This document shows, one piece after another, positions 26,684 to 36,886 of a DNA stretch of 62,651 nucleotides. Every line of letters begins with the position of its first letter. Position 1 is the first letter of the stretch. This DNA is from Chloroflexota bacterium (GTDB lineage: Bacteria > Chloroflexota > UBA11872), in assembly GCA_011523785.1 (NCBI GenBank), contig WTFW01000192.1, forward strand, positions 1-62,651, read 5' to 3'. The notes below the pieces were generated by a model. That model was given only the letters and a program-made list of their open reading frames with translations. It was not told the DNA's origin and did not search any database. Both the position numbers and the translations under genes were made by a program.

Positions 26684-27676
26684 TTAGTCGATGGCGCCGG
26701 TGGCCCGCATGACGGTTTCCTGGACGATGCGCTCGTGCTCGAGTGGGCGCTCCGGCGCCTGCTCCCCGCGCAACGTGCGGACGAAGGCCTGCAGGCTGGC
26801 CGCGTAGCGCGGGCGGGCTTCAAGGGTCATCGTCTGCTCGCCTTCGAGGAAACCGTCGCGCGCGCTGTCCAGGGACAGCCGGACGGTCTCCGCGGGCTCC
26901 ATCGGCTCCATGATGGCCCAGCCGCGCGAGCCGTAGACCTCGTAGCGCCGTGGGCGCGGCGCAACCTCGAGGCCTGCGATGTCCACGATCGCCAGGGCTC
27001 CCGGGTACTCCAGGACCGCTACCCCGTTGTCAATGAAGCCGCTCTCTGGCCGCACCCGCTGCATAAACGGCGTCACCCGATCCGGACGCCCCAGCGTCCA
27101 GACGACCTGGTCCAGCACGTGGCCGCACAGGTCGTAGAAAACGCCGCCGGCGAAGCTGGCCAGCAAGGAGTGAGTGGCGGGCTCAACGTAGGTGGACATG
27201 TGGGCGCGGATGGCGAAGATGTCGCCCAGGAGCCCTCCGCGCGCCCAGTTGGCAATGCGCTGGTAGCCGTCGTGGTGGCGGAACATGTAACCAAGCTGGA
27301 TGTAGAGATTCTGCTCGGCAGCTGATTTCAGCACACGCTCCCAGCGGGGGAAGTCGTGGCCGGCCGGCTTGTCAAGGAGCAAATGGCGACCGGCCGCGAT
27401 GACGGCCTCGCCCTGCTGGAGGTTCTCGGAGTTATCGCCTTCCGCAGCCACGGCGTCGATGCTGGCGTCGTCCAGGACGGCGCCCAGGTCGTCGAGCCAG
27501 ATCGTCCGGTTCCAGGGCGCGGCGCCGCCGGATTCGAGTTCTTGCCGTCGGTCGGCGTCGTCCTCGTACACGCCCACCACGTCAACGTCCGGATTGTCGA
27601 GCATCACGCGAAGCCAACCCGCGGCGTGGGGATGCTTGGTCCCCCACTGAACCATGCGCAACGGTGAAGGGGTCAC
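26684..27676 (-). CDS. Gfo/Idh/MocA family oxidoreductase
   Basis: 330 residues. MVQWGTKHPHAAGWLRVMLDNPDVDVVGVYEDDADRRQEL is a Rossmann start with a G-T-K-H-P-H loop instead of GxGxxG, a variant seen in some environmental members. DAVAAEGDNSENLQQGEAVIAAGRHLLLDKPAGHDF gives DKP in place of EKP. FAGGVFYDLCGHVLDQVVWTLGRP holds the D-x3-H of the substrate domain. An NAD(P)-dependent sugar-type dehydrogenase is likely. It is the last gene of a minus-strand run, 123 bases after the binding-protein gene. Confidence 0.8.
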   Translation of the reverse strand: MTPSPLRMVQWGTKHPHAAGWLRVMLDNPDVDVVGVYEDDADRRQELESGGAAPWNRTIWLDDLGAVLDDASIDAVAAEGDNSENLQQGEAVIAAGRHLLLDKPAGHDFPRWERVLKSAAEQNLYIQLGYMFRHHDGYQRIANWARGGLLGDIFAIRAHMSTYVEPATHSLLASFAGGVFYDLCGHVLDQVVWTLGRPDRVTPFMQRVRPESGFIDNGVAVLEYPGALAIVDIAGLEVAPRPRRYEVYGSRGWAIMEPMEPAETVRLSLDSARDGFLEGEQTMTLEARPRYAASLQAFVRTLRGEQAPERPLEHERIVQETVMRATGAID

Positions 27677-27799
27677 GGTGTCTGGCTCCTCTGGCAGCGT
27701 CGCAGAACGCAGTCACGCGTCTGAAAATAGCCTAGCGCTCCCACCGGCCAGGTGATGGGCTGCAAAGCGACCGAAGCGAGGCACGCGCGGCGACGAATG

Positions 27800-29086
27800 T
27801 CAGGACTCGTGGAGGATTCGACGCACGTGTTCAATCCGACCGTCGGCGGTGTAACGCCAGACTCCCACGTACCCCTGGCGCAAGTCACCGTTGGCGTCCC
27901 ATTCCAACGGACCCGACGCGCCCCGGTAGACGATCTGGCCGCCATCGGCCAGCACTTCGAGCGCGCGGGCCACGCCGTCCGGTCCGGCGGTGACGGGCTC
28001 ACCACGACCTGAAACAACGGCGCGCAAATGGTCGCGAATGACGGTGCCGTCTGTGCTGTTGCCCGCCTGGGCCGCCAGGGCAAGGGCAATGGTGGAGTCA
28101 TAGACCTCCCTGGCATAGCTGCCGACCGGAGGCTCGCCGTAGGCCTGGACGTAGGATTCCACCCATGCCGGGGCAGGCTGGCCCGTAGCGGACGCTCCGA
28201 CGCCGTACGAGTCGGCCAACGCGTCCGCGCCGATCGCTTCGATGAGATCCAGGTTCCGCAGGGCGCCGTTCCACAAGAATTGGTCATAGAGGCCAAGGTC
28301 CAGCGCCTCGCGGGCTGCAATCACAGCCTCGGCCGGATACAGGAGGGCGACGAGCACCTGGGCGCCGCCAGCGGCTGACTCGCGCAGGGCGTCGGCCACG
28401 CTGCCCTGGCCAATCTCCACGGCCACCGACCGGAGCGCGCCGTCCCAGGCCTGATCAAATGCCCGGGCCAGCCCCTGGCCCCAGAGATCGTCGCGGTAGA
28501 GCACGCCGACGTTGTCAAAGCCACGCTCACCCGCTAATCGCGCCAGCGCCGGCCCATACGCCCGGTGGGACAAGGTGGCGCGGAAGAAGAAGTCGTTGTC
28601 CGCAGCGTCAGTCAGGCGCGCGGTGCCTGCCGCTGGACTAATGAAAGGGATCCCGGCCGACCCCGTCACACGCTCAGCCACCGCAAGCGAATTGACGCTG
28701 GTGCTGGGTCCCACGATCGCGTGCACGTCTTCCGCTTCTATGAGGCGCTGGGCTTCGTCGACTGCCCGGTCCGGACTCTGTTGAGTGTCCGCCACCACGG
28801 CTTCGACCGGGCGCCCAAACACGCCACCAGCCTGGTTGAGGTGGGCAATAGCTAAGTGGAAGGCCCGCTGCCGGTCCTGGGCGTTCTGCGCCGAACCCTC
28901 GCTGATATAGGTCAGCAAGCCGAGCTTCAACGGCTGGTCGTGTCTCGTTTCGCCGCAGGTCGCGAACACCGTGGCGAGAAGAAGCGTCGCAAGGACACGC
29001 ACTGCCAAGGTGCACGTCGTCGCACTCGAACGGTGAGAACTTGGCGGTTTCGACCCAGCACTCCAGGGCCGAGAAGTCTGCAACAT
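27800..29086 (-). CDS. ABC transporter substrate-binding lipoprotein, LivK/amino-acid type
   Basis: 428 residues from ATG 29086. After a basic N-terminus, a hydrophobic segment LAVRVLATLLLATVFATC-GE looks like a lipoprotein signal with Cys at the end, although Thr at -1 is not canonical. The mature part is a type I periplasmic binding fold: LKLGLLTYISEGSAQNAQDRQRAFHLAIAHLNQAGG, then AIVGPSTSVNSLAVAERV, GIPFISPAAGTARLTDAADNDFFFRATLSHRAYGPALA and VGVLYRDDLWGQGLA. This family feeds branched-chain amino-acid or amide transporters. No permease or ATPase genes are adjacent. The SMP-30 gene precedes it by 19 bases, so coexpression is likely. Confidence 0.85.
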   Translation of the reverse strand: MLQTSRPWSAGSKPPSSHRSSATTCTLAVRVLATLLLATVFATCGETRHDQPLKLGLLTYISEGSAQNAQDRQRAFHLAIAHLNQAGGVFGRPVEAVVADTQQSPDRAVDEAQRLIEAEDVHAIVGPSTSVNSLAVAERVTGSAGIPFISPAAGTARLTDAADNDFFFRATLSHRAYGPALARLAGERGFDNVGVLYRDDLWGQGLARAFDQAWDGALRSVAVEIGQGSVADALRESAAGGAQVLVALLYPAEAVIAAREALDLGLYDQFLWNGALRNLDLIEAIGADALADSYGVGASATGQPAPAWVESYVQAYGEPPVGSYAREVYDSTIALALAAQAGNSTDGTVIRDHLRAVVSGRGEPVTAGPDGVARALEVLADGGQIVYRGASGPLEWDANGDLRQGYVGVWRYTADGRIEHVRRILHES

Positions 29087-29105
29087 GTGTGAGGTTGTTT
29101 CTGCC

Positions 29106-29993
29106 TCAGAACAGCTTGCGTCCCGGGACGTTGACGCGCGTGCGATAGAGCGCTGTGCCCGCGTTGATGAACAAGCTGCGCAAGTCGGCGTCGCCCCAGG
29201 TGAAGTTGGCCACGCCCCGCGGGACGTAGATAACGCCCAGGCAGGTCGCGTCCGGCGCGAACACCTGCACACCGCCCGGGCCGGCCGTATACAGGTTGCC
29301 TTCGGTGTCGATCTTCATGCCGTCCGCCAGGCCCTCGCGGTCGCCGGTCAGTTCGGCCCAGACGCGGCCGTTTGACAACCCGCCGTCGGCATCCACGTCG
29401 AACACTCGGATGTGGGCGCGCATTGTGTCGTTGATGAACAGTTGCTGCTCGTCCAGCGAGAATGTAAGTCCATTGGGCTGGTCGAAGTCGTCGACCAGCA
29501 GCCGGAGCGTGCCGCTCTCGGGATCGAGCCGGTACACACCGCGGACATCGAGCTCCGGCTCGCGCAGCACCCCGTAGTAGTCCATACGCCCGAACGACGG
29601 ATCGCTGAAGTAGATCGAGCCGTCGCTCTTGACGATCACGTCGTTGGGGCTGTTCAGTTCCTTGCCGTCATAGTGCGTGGCCAGGACTGTGATCGAACCG
29701 TCGTGCTCTGTCCGCGTCACGCGGCTGGTCGCGTGCTCGCAGGTGATCAGCCGACCCTGCAAGTCATAGGTGTTGCCGTTGGCCATGTTGCTGGGCTGCC
29801 GAAAGACCTGGATTCCGTGCGCGGCCGTCCACTTGCGCATGACGTTGCCGGGCATGTCGCTGAAGATTAGATGGCCTTCAACGTGGTGCCAGACCGCGCC
29901 CTCGGTGAAGTCGAATCCCCCGGCCAGTTCCTCGACCGGCGCGTCGTAGCCGACGACCTGGCGAAACCGCTCATCGCGAATGTCAACATTCAT
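29106..29993 (-). CDS. SMP-30/gluconolactonase family lactonase
   Basis: 295 residues, six-bladed beta-propeller. Metal-site motifs: DFTEGAVWH with the first Glu, SNMANGNTYDLQGRLITCEH, LNSPNDVIVKSDGSIYFSDPSFG with the Asn-Asp pair, PNGLTFSLDEQQLFINDT with the Asn, and ADGMKIDTEGNLYTAG with the catalytic Asp. The family hydrolyses sugar lactones with a divalent metal. There is no signal peptide, so it is probably cytoplasmic. Gfo/Idh/MocA dehydrogenases in the window could produce lactones for it, but none shares its transcript directly. Confidence 0.88.
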   Translation of the reverse strand: MNVDIRDERFRQVVGYDAPVEELAGGFDFTEGAVWHHVEGHLIFSDMPGNVMRKWTAAHGIQVFRQPSNMANGNTYDLQGRLITCEHATSRVTRTEHDGSITVLATHYDGKELNSPNDVIVKSDGSIYFSDPSFGRMDYYGVLREPELDVRGVYRLDPESGTLRLLVDDFDQPNGLTFSLDEQQLFINDTMRAHIRVFDVDADGGLSNGRVWAELTGDREGLADGMKIDTEGNLYTAGPGGVQVFAPDATCLGVIYVPRGVANFTWGDADLRSLFINAGTALYRTRVNVPGRKLF

Positions 29994-30047
29994 GGCCGCT
30001 CCCTGATCTACGGCTGCACCGTCAGCGCTTGCGGACCGCGACGGCCA

Positions 30048-30914
30048 CTACTCGTCGGGGGAAATCACCGGCAGCGCTTCGTTCATGGCGCCGGACCTGA
30101 ATCCCTGCAGGTCCAGGGTCACGTAGGTGAATCCCAGCGACTTCAGGCCCTGAATGATGCGCTGCCGTCGTTCCGAATCCTGCGTGAATCGAGCCAGTTC
30201 GGCTTCCGGCACTTCGATGCGAGCGATGCTGCCGTGGTGTCGAACGCGCAACTCCCGGAAGCCTTCGGCGCGCAGCAGCGCCTCCCCGGCTTCGATCTGC
30301 CCGAGTTTCTCCACGGTGACCTCGCTGCCGTACGCGACCCGGGATGACAGGCAGGCTACCGCCGGCTTGTCCCAGCTGGGGAGGCCAAGCCGGCGCGAGA
30401 GTTGCCGCACCTCAGCCTTGCGCAAGCCGGCCTCCACCAGCGGCGCGCGGGCGCCACGCTCCCGGCTGGCGGCCATCCCTGGGCGGAAATCGCCCAGGTC
30501 GTCGACCACGGGCCCGTAGAGCATGTGTTGCACGTCGCGCTCGGCCACGAACTCGCGCAATCGATCGAAAAGCTCGGCCTTGCAGTGGAAGCAGCGGGAG
30601 CTGTCGTTGGCGCGGTAGGCCGGATTGTCCAGTTCGCGGGTGTCGATGAATTCGTGCCTGATACCGATCTGAGCAGCGAACCGGGCGGCATCGTCGCGCT
30701 CCGCTTGCGCCAGGCTGGGCGAGACGGCCGTTACGGCCAGCGCCCGGTTGCCGAGGGCATCGAACGCCATCTTGGCCAGGAAGGTGCTGTCAACGCCGCC
30801 CGAATAGGCCACGACCGCGTTCTCCAAGCCGCCAAGCGTCCGCTCCAAAAACTGCGTCTTGGCATCGAGCGAGGCCTCAAGGTCAATAGACGGCTGGTAG
30901 ACGGCGGTTGTCAT
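30048..30914 (-). CDS. larE: LarE-type ATP-dependent sulfur transferase
   Basis: 288 residues. PP-loop AYSGGVDSTFLAKMA at residues 36-50. Cysteines are C108 and C111 (SRCFHCK) and C188 (PAVACLSSRVAYG). L. plantarum LarE sacrifices the sulfur of a single cysteine equivalent to C188 to make the nickel-pincer cofactor; other LarE proteins with three such cysteines are reported to hold an iron-sulfur cluster that transfers sulfur catalytically, and this protein has that three-cysteine pattern. No larB, larC or lactate racemase is in the window. The JAMM peptidase gene lies 9 bases upstream, which points to a sulfur-transfer role. Confidence 0.88.
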   Translation of the reverse strand: MTTAVYQPSIDLEASLDAKTQFLERTLGGLENAVVAYSGGVDSTFLAKMAFDALGNRALAVTAVSPSLAQAERDDAARFAAQIGIRHEFIDTRELDNPAYRANDSSRCFHCKAELFDRLREFVAERDVQHMLYGPVVDDLGDFRPGMAASRERGARAPLVEAGLRKAEVRQLSRRLGLPSWDKPAVACLSSRVAYGSEVTVEKLGQIEAGEALLRAEGFRELRVRHHGSIARIEVPEAELARFTQDSERRQRIIQGLKSLGFTYVTLDLQGFRSGAMNEALPVISPDE

Positions 30915-30923
30915 GCCCGAATC

Positions 30924-31364
30924 CTACGTGCCTTCGTCGTCCGCCGGATCGATGACGATCAGTGGCTCCTCGCTGATCGCCCCACCTCGTAACCAGAAAC
31001 AGCGCATCACGGGCCGATCCGGGTCCATGAGCGAAACGATTATGAAACGGCTGTACTCGGAGTAGCCGGACTCCACGGCCTCGCGCACGTCCGTCGGCGA
31101 GGGGTAGGCATCGCTACGCGGGTGCGAGTGGTAGAAGGCGGAGATGTCCCAGCCCTGCACGTCTTCGATGTCGCGGGTGGCGTTGAGCATGTCGCGCGGA
31201 TCAATGGTGTAGTGCACGCGGCTCTGGTCGGCGTTGCGCGCGGGGTACGCCTTCAAGGCCCTTTCACCCCGTCCACCGATGAGACCGCAGCATTCGAGCG
31301 GGGCCTCGGCGCGGGCCTGGGCCACGATCTGATCGAACTGCGCGCGGGTCAGGTGGAAGGGCAT
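30924..31364 (-). CDS. JAMM/MPN-domain (M67) metallopeptidase
   Basis: 146 residues. All JAMM zinc-site residues are present: E24 in APLECCGLIGG, H79 and H81 in FYHSHPRSDAYPSPTD, S89 and D92. The short single-domain form matches bacterial Mec/RadC-like M67 enzymes that cleave at the C-terminus of ubiquitin-like sulfur carriers (ThiS, MoaD, CysO). The gene lies 9 bases upstream of larE in the same orientation. No ThiS/MoaD-like gene is in the window. I infer that it processes a sulfur carrier or similar substrate. Fused rhodanese or ThiF domains are absent. Confidence 0.85.
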   Translation of the reverse strand: MPFHLTRAQFDQIVAQARAEAPLECCGLIGGRGERALKAYPARNADQSRVHYTIDPRDMLNATRDIEDVQGWDISAFYHSHPRSDAYPSPTDVREAVESGYSEYSRFIIVSLMDPDRPVMRCFWLRGGAISEEPLIVIDPADDEGT

Positions 31365-31530
31365 GGCGCAAAGATAAGGGATTGCGGTAGCCGCTGATAG
31401 GTGTCGGCCGCGTGTTTCATAGTTCGGCCGGCCTCGTTAGCATGAGCGCTTGCCGGTGCGGCGCGCGAACAAGGCCGCCATGACCAGTGTGATTACCGGC
31501 ACCCCGGGCGGGAAAGGATAACGGTGTCCT

Positions 31531-32793
31531 ATGCCTTTTCGTCCCCAGGGTCTCTGGCGTCACCCCAACTTCCTGAAGCTGTGGGTTGGCGGGACCGTCT
31601 CGGCGTTCGGATCGCAGATCACCTTCCTGGCCCTGCCGCTCACCGCGGTACTGGTGCTGGATGCCTCGCCGCTGCAAATGGGCATCCTGGCGGCCATCGG
31701 CGGCCTGCCGTCGCTCGCCTTCGGCGTCGGTGTGGGCGTCTGGGTTGATCGGCTCAGGAAACGCCGGGTCATGATCCTTGCCGACTACGGACGCGCACTG
31801 TTGCTGCTCTCGGTCCCAATCGCCGCCTGGCTGCAGGTCTTGCGGATCGAGCACCTCTACGCCGTGGCCCTTGGCACCGGCACGCTGGGGATGTTCTTCG
31901 GCGTCGCCAATCGGTCGATTCTCCCGTCGCTGGTATCGCGGGAGAAGCTGGTGGAAGCCAACAGCAAGCTCGCGATCGGCACGTCGGCATCGCAGGTCGC
32001 CGGCCCGGGGGTTGCCGGTGTCCTGATCCACGTGGTCACGGCGCCCGTGGCCCTGGTCGTCGACGCCGTGACCTTTGTAGTTTCAGCGCTTGCTCTCCGA
32101 GGAATCCGTCTCACGGAGGCTGCGCCTGCCACGTCTGAGACCGGCGACAGCTTCCTTACACAGGCTCGCGAAGGGCTGGTCGTCGTCGGCCGGAACCGAA
32201 TCCTGCTCCCCATCGCCGTCGCCATCGGCGGGATCGCCGTCTTCAACGCAATGTTTGAAGCCGTGTGGCTGCTCTACGTCAACAAGCAACTCAATGTCGA
32301 ACCGCTAGCCTTCGGCTTCCTGTTCGCGGTGAGCAGCGTCGGGTTCATGGTCGGCGCCTTCGTCGCGGAACGGCTGATCCGCTGGTTGGGCGCCGGTCCG
32401 GCCATGATCGCTGCGGTTGTCATTGCGGCGCTGAGCGACCTGGTGACCCCGCTGGCGGGAGGGCCGCTGGCAGCCGTCGTCGTGTTGCTGACCACATCGA
32501 TGTTCCTGTTCGGCATCGGCGCCACGGTTTACGGGGTTTGCCAGGGCAGCCTGCGCCAGGCCACCACGCCGCTTCGGCTTCAGGGCCGCATGAACGGCAT
32601 CATGAACACCCTGGAGATTGGGCTGGTCCCGCTCGGCGCCCTGGTCGGTGGTGTGGTAGCTGAGGCATTTGGCATGCGGCCGACACTCTTCGTCGCCGCC
32701 GGACTTGAACTGGCCGTCGCTCTCTGGCTGTTCCTCTCGCCGATTCGGTCGCTCCGCGAGCTGCCGAAACCGGACGAATCGGGCGATGCGTAG
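31531..32793 (+). CDS. MFS transporter, probable drug/metabolite exporter
   Basis: 420 residues with about 12 hydrophobic segments. It begins LWRHPNFLKLWVGGTVSAFGSQITFLALPLTAVLVLDASPLQMG, typical of the MFS_3/enterobactin-exporter-like group. The A-motif-like loop between TM2 and TM3 reads GVWVDRLRKRRVMILADYGRALLLL. A possible ribosome-binding site, GGAAAGGA, lies upstream of ATG 31531. The substrate cannot be predicted. A single gene, divergent from the JAMM-larE run. Confidence 0.85.
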   Translation: MPFRPQGLWRHPNFLKLWVGGTVSAFGSQITFLALPLTAVLVLDASPLQMGILAAIGGLPSLAFGVGVGVWVDRLRKRRVMILADYGRALLLLSVPIAAWLQVLRIEHLYAVALGTGTLGMFFGVANRSILPSLVSREKLVEANSKLAIGTSASQVAGPGVAGVLIHVVTAPVALVVDAVTFVVSALALRGIRLTEAAPATSETGDSFLTQAREGLVVVGRNRILLPIAVAIGGIAVFNAMFEAVWLLYVNKQLNVEPLAFGFLFAVSSVGFMVGAFVAERLIRWLGAGPAMIAAVVIAALSDLVTPLAGGPLAAVVVLLTTSMFLFGIGATVYGVCQGSLRQATTPLRLQGRMNGIMNTLEIGLVPLGALVGGVVAEAFGMRPTLFVAAGLELAVALWLFLSPIRSLRELPKPDESGDA

Positions 32794-32839
32794 CACCGGA
32801 TACGCGTCGGCACACTACGGCCGGAACGAGCGGAATCTC

Positions 32840-32869
32840 TTGACGCTCGTTTTGGCCGATCTCTACAAT
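32840..32869 (+). promoter_or_regulatory. Sigma-70-type promoter of groEL
   Basis: TTGACG (32840-32845) and TACAAT (32864-32869) are separated by 18 bases, close to consensus. Transcription would begin near 32876, leaving a leader of about 140 bases before groEL. Confidence 0.65.
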
Positions 32870-32874
32870 GGGCT

Positions 32875-32904
32875 GCTAACGCGATTGATTCGATCCGCGT
32901 CAGC
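32875..32904 (+). promoter_or_regulatory. Inverted repeat at the groEL transcription start
   Basis: GCTAACGCG (32875-32883) and CGCGTCAGC (32896-32904) pair at 8 of 9 positions across 12 bases, just past the predicted start of transcription. Position suits an operator, but the sequence does not match CIRCE (TTAGCACTC-N9-GAGTGCTAA). The binding protein is unknown. Confidence 0.4.
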
Positions 32905-33016
32905 GCGCGTCCGGAATTGCTCGGTGCGCGGTGCCTGACTGGCGGACCAGCCACGACCCCCACACGAAGGCCGAAGCGTCCTGCTCGCGGCCAGCCGGGT
33001 CGAAAGGGACGAAAGT

Positions 33017-34642
<1,626 letters not shown>

Positions 34643-34663
34643 GTCCTCACCATCGGATTGCTC

Positions 34664-34698
34664 AACCGCCCCGCCGGCCGTGGCCGGCGGGGCGGTTT
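34664..34698 (+). terminator. Rho-independent terminator of groEL
   Basis: Perfect 16-bp arms (34664-34679 and 34682-34697, starting AACCGCCCC and ending GGGGCGGTT) flank GT and lead into TTT then GCTCTTG. It starts 21 bases after the groEL stop. The T-run is short but the stem is very stable. Confidence 0.8.
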
Positions 34699-34820
34699 GC
34701 TCTTGTCGGCGGCGCTAGTGGCTAGCGTCCTATTCACAGGATGCCGACCGGCAGACGTTGCCGTATTGCGCGGCAGGCTTCGTTTCCGAGTGTCGAGGTG
34801 CGAAGGATCGGAATACCGGC

Positions 34821-35669
34821 CTATCCCTCAGGGGATACCGCACCGGAGGGGTCCACCACCCACGTCCACTCGCCGACTTCCTCGCCGGACGGCGCCATTC
34901 GCGCCCCACGCCAACGCACGGTAATCGGCGGACCGTCAGGCGCCAACGGCGGAAACTGAAAGCCGCCGTGCTCACTCGAGCCCGGCGCTACCCGCCCCCG
35001 AGGTGCGGGGATGCCCTCGCCGATCGGGATTATTGCCGGAATCTCGGATCCATCAATGTCAATGACCAGCCCCGTCGCAAAGGCCAGCAGCGTCTCTTCG
35101 CGGCGATTCTGCAGCGCGAAGTAGATGCGCGTCTCCTCCGCCGTAAACTCGATGCGCTCCAGGACCACTCGTACGCCGCGCCGCTCGAGCGCCTGCCCGA
35201 CCTGCTCCACCCGCAGCGCCGGCCGCACACCAAGCCGGTCGGTGACCGTTAGGCCCGAAACTTCGATTTCCGGCTGCGGTGTCTCGCCGCAGCCAGCTTC
35301 CATGTCGGCAACGGTGCTGACGGTGCCCTCGACCCAGACGAAGTTGTCGCGCTCCACGCCTTCCGTCCGGTCGGGAATCCGAAAGACCGTTGAGAGTTGA
35401 TCGTTGTCAAAGTCCACCCACGCACAGAGTTGCAAGTCCCCGGCGACCTGGGAAACGCTGTAGACGCGGGCACGTAGCACCACGCGCTGTCCGACGGCTG
35501 CTCCAGGATCCGCGTGGACGACCGGCCAGTCCTGGTTCGTCAGAACGACCGAGGATGTTGGCGTAGGTGTGGCATCGAGACGAGGTTCGACAGTCCCGTC
35601 GCAGGCGGCAAGCATGCCCAGCACCAGGCCGATGACCACAAGCGGCCGCAGCGTCCAGACTTGCCTCAC
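34821..35669 (-). CDS. Putative lipoprotein of unknown function
   Basis: 282 residues. Signal sequence MRQVWTLRPLVVIGLVLGMLAAC has a clean lipobox LAAC (Cys23), then a Thr/Pro-rich linker (DATPTPTSS). Residues about 45-150 look like an OB-fold-like domain: GQRVVLRARVYSVSQVAGDLQLCAWVDFDND and FVWVEGTVSTVADM, with possible disulfide cysteines. The second half (VRVVLERIEFTAEETRIYFALQNRREETLLAFATGLVIDIDG) resembles a DUF4352-like immunoglobulin-type domain. Probably a surface-anchored protein; function unknown. Divergent from the tandem oxidoreductases. Confidence 0.65.
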   Translation of the reverse strand: MRQVWTLRPLVVIGLVLGMLAACDGTVEPRLDATPTPTSSVVLTNQDWPVVHADPGAAVGQRVVLRARVYSVSQVAGDLQLCAWVDFDNDQLSTVFRIPDRTEGVERDNFVWVEGTVSTVADMEAGCGETPQPEIEVSGLTVTDRLGVRPALRVEQVGQALERRGVRVVLERIEFTAEETRIYFALQNRREETLLAFATGLVIDIDGSEIPAIIPIGEGIPAPRGRVAPGSSEHGGFQFPPLAPDGPPITVRWRGARMAPSGEEVGEWTWVVDPSGAVSPEG

Positions 35670-35755
35670 GGTTGGCCCTCAACCGCGCGAAGATGCAATC
35701 GGCGTTCGCGCGCGTCATACTCTGCCCCATGGCGTCGAGTGAAAGGCAACCGCCC

Positions 35756-36886
35756 ATGACGCGAGCCGCGGTGATCGGGCTTGGCCGTATTGCAAGTACC
35801 TGGGACGAAGAACGCAGCAAGTACGACGGTTGGCATCTCCCGCACGCCCACATCGGCTGCATGGCCGCCGTCCCCGAAATCGAAATTGTCGGTTTGTCGG
35901 ACACCTGGAGCGAGCAGCGCGAGGCGGCCCGCGCGAAGTGGGGGATTGATGCCCTCTATGCGGACTACCGCGAAATGCTTGCCAAGACCCGGCCGCAGAT
36001 CGTCAGCATCTGCACGTCCATGAAGCCCCGTACAGAAATCCTGCTTGAGATCGCGAATGGCGACTATGGCGTCCAGGCCATCTGGGCCGAAAAGCCGCTG
36101 ACCTATTCGCTGGCGCAGGCTGACGAGGTGATCGCGGCCTGTCGCAAGGCCGGCATTCACCTGGCCGTCAACTGCACCCATCGCTGGCGCGACAGTTTCA
36201 CCCAGGCCCGCGAAATGATTGACGACGGGCTCATCGGCGATGTCATTCACGTCCAGGGCGGCCTCAACTGCAACCTCTCCCATAACGGCAGTCACCTGAT
36301 TACCCGCCTCACCACGTTTACCGATGCCCCGGTCGCCTGGGTTGCCGGCGAGGCCGAGAGCGACGACGCCGTGGCCGGCGACGACGATTTTGCCGGGAAT
36401 GGCTACTTCGTGTGCCAGAACGGCGTGCGCGGCATGTTCCGGGGCATGCGCACCGGCGGGCTGGAACTCTCGTACGACATCACCGGGACCGACGGCATGA
36501 TTCGCCTGATGGACGACAGCCGCAGCCCCGAGCTCTGGCGGATCGAAGAGGGCATGCCCGGCCAGCGCGGACCGACGCCGGTCTGCCACTTCTTCCGACC
36601 CAGTCACAATCCCCGAGCCGCCGGCGTGAATGTGCTGTATGACCTGATGAACTGCATCGAGACCGGCGACGACTCCCGCTGCTCGGGCGAGGATGCTCGT
36701 GAAGCCCTGGAGATCGCCATTGCCGTCCGTGAATCGCATCGCAGAGGCGGTGGTCGCGTCGATCTTCCGCTCGAAGACCGCAGCCTCGGCATCGTCTCGC
36801 GCGAAGTGCTGGTCTCGGAACTTCCACGCGCGATTCTCCGGCGGCGCGAAGCTGAAGCCGCCTCGCAGGCGGGAGGGGCGACCTGA
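35756..36886 (+). CDS. Gfo/Idh/MocA family oxidoreductase, first of a tandem pair
   Basis: 376 residues from ATG 35756 (MTRAAVIGLGRIAS), preceded by GAAAGG at good spacing and aligned with the start of its paralogue; ATG 35729 is an alternative. The NAD(P) loop is VIGLGRIAST. WAEKPLTYSLAQADEVIAACRKAG carries the EKP lysine. HNGSHLITRLTTF replaces the usual D-x3-H with N-x3-H, and the C-terminus is helical. It is clearly homologous along its whole length to the next gene, whose ATG overlaps this stop (TGATG). A sugar or cyclitol dehydrogenase is likely. Confidence 0.87.
   Translation: MTRAAVIGLGRIASTWDEERSKYDGWHLPHAHIGCMAAVPEIEIVGLSDTWSEQREAARAKWGIDALYADYREMLAKTRPQIVSICTSMKPRTEILLEIANGDYGVQAIWAEKPLTYSLAQADEVIAACRKAGIHLAVNCTHRWRDSFTQAREMIDDGLIGDVIHVQGGLNCNLSHNGSHLITRLTTFTDAPVAWVAGEAESDDAVAGDDDFAGNGYFVCQNGVRGMFRGMRTGGLELSYDITGTDGMIRLMDDSRSPELWRIEEGMPGQRGPTPVCHFFRPSHNPRAAGVNVLYDLMNCIETGDDSRCSGEDAREALEIAIAVRESHRRGGGRVDLPLEDRSLGIVSREVLVSELPRAILRRREAEAASQAGGAT

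Noticed and set aside
32875..32904. CIRCE/HrcA site before groEL
   Set aside because: The arms are GCTAACGCG and CGCGTCAGC, which do not match TTAGCACTC/GAGTGCTAA, so only an unnamed inverted repeat is reported.
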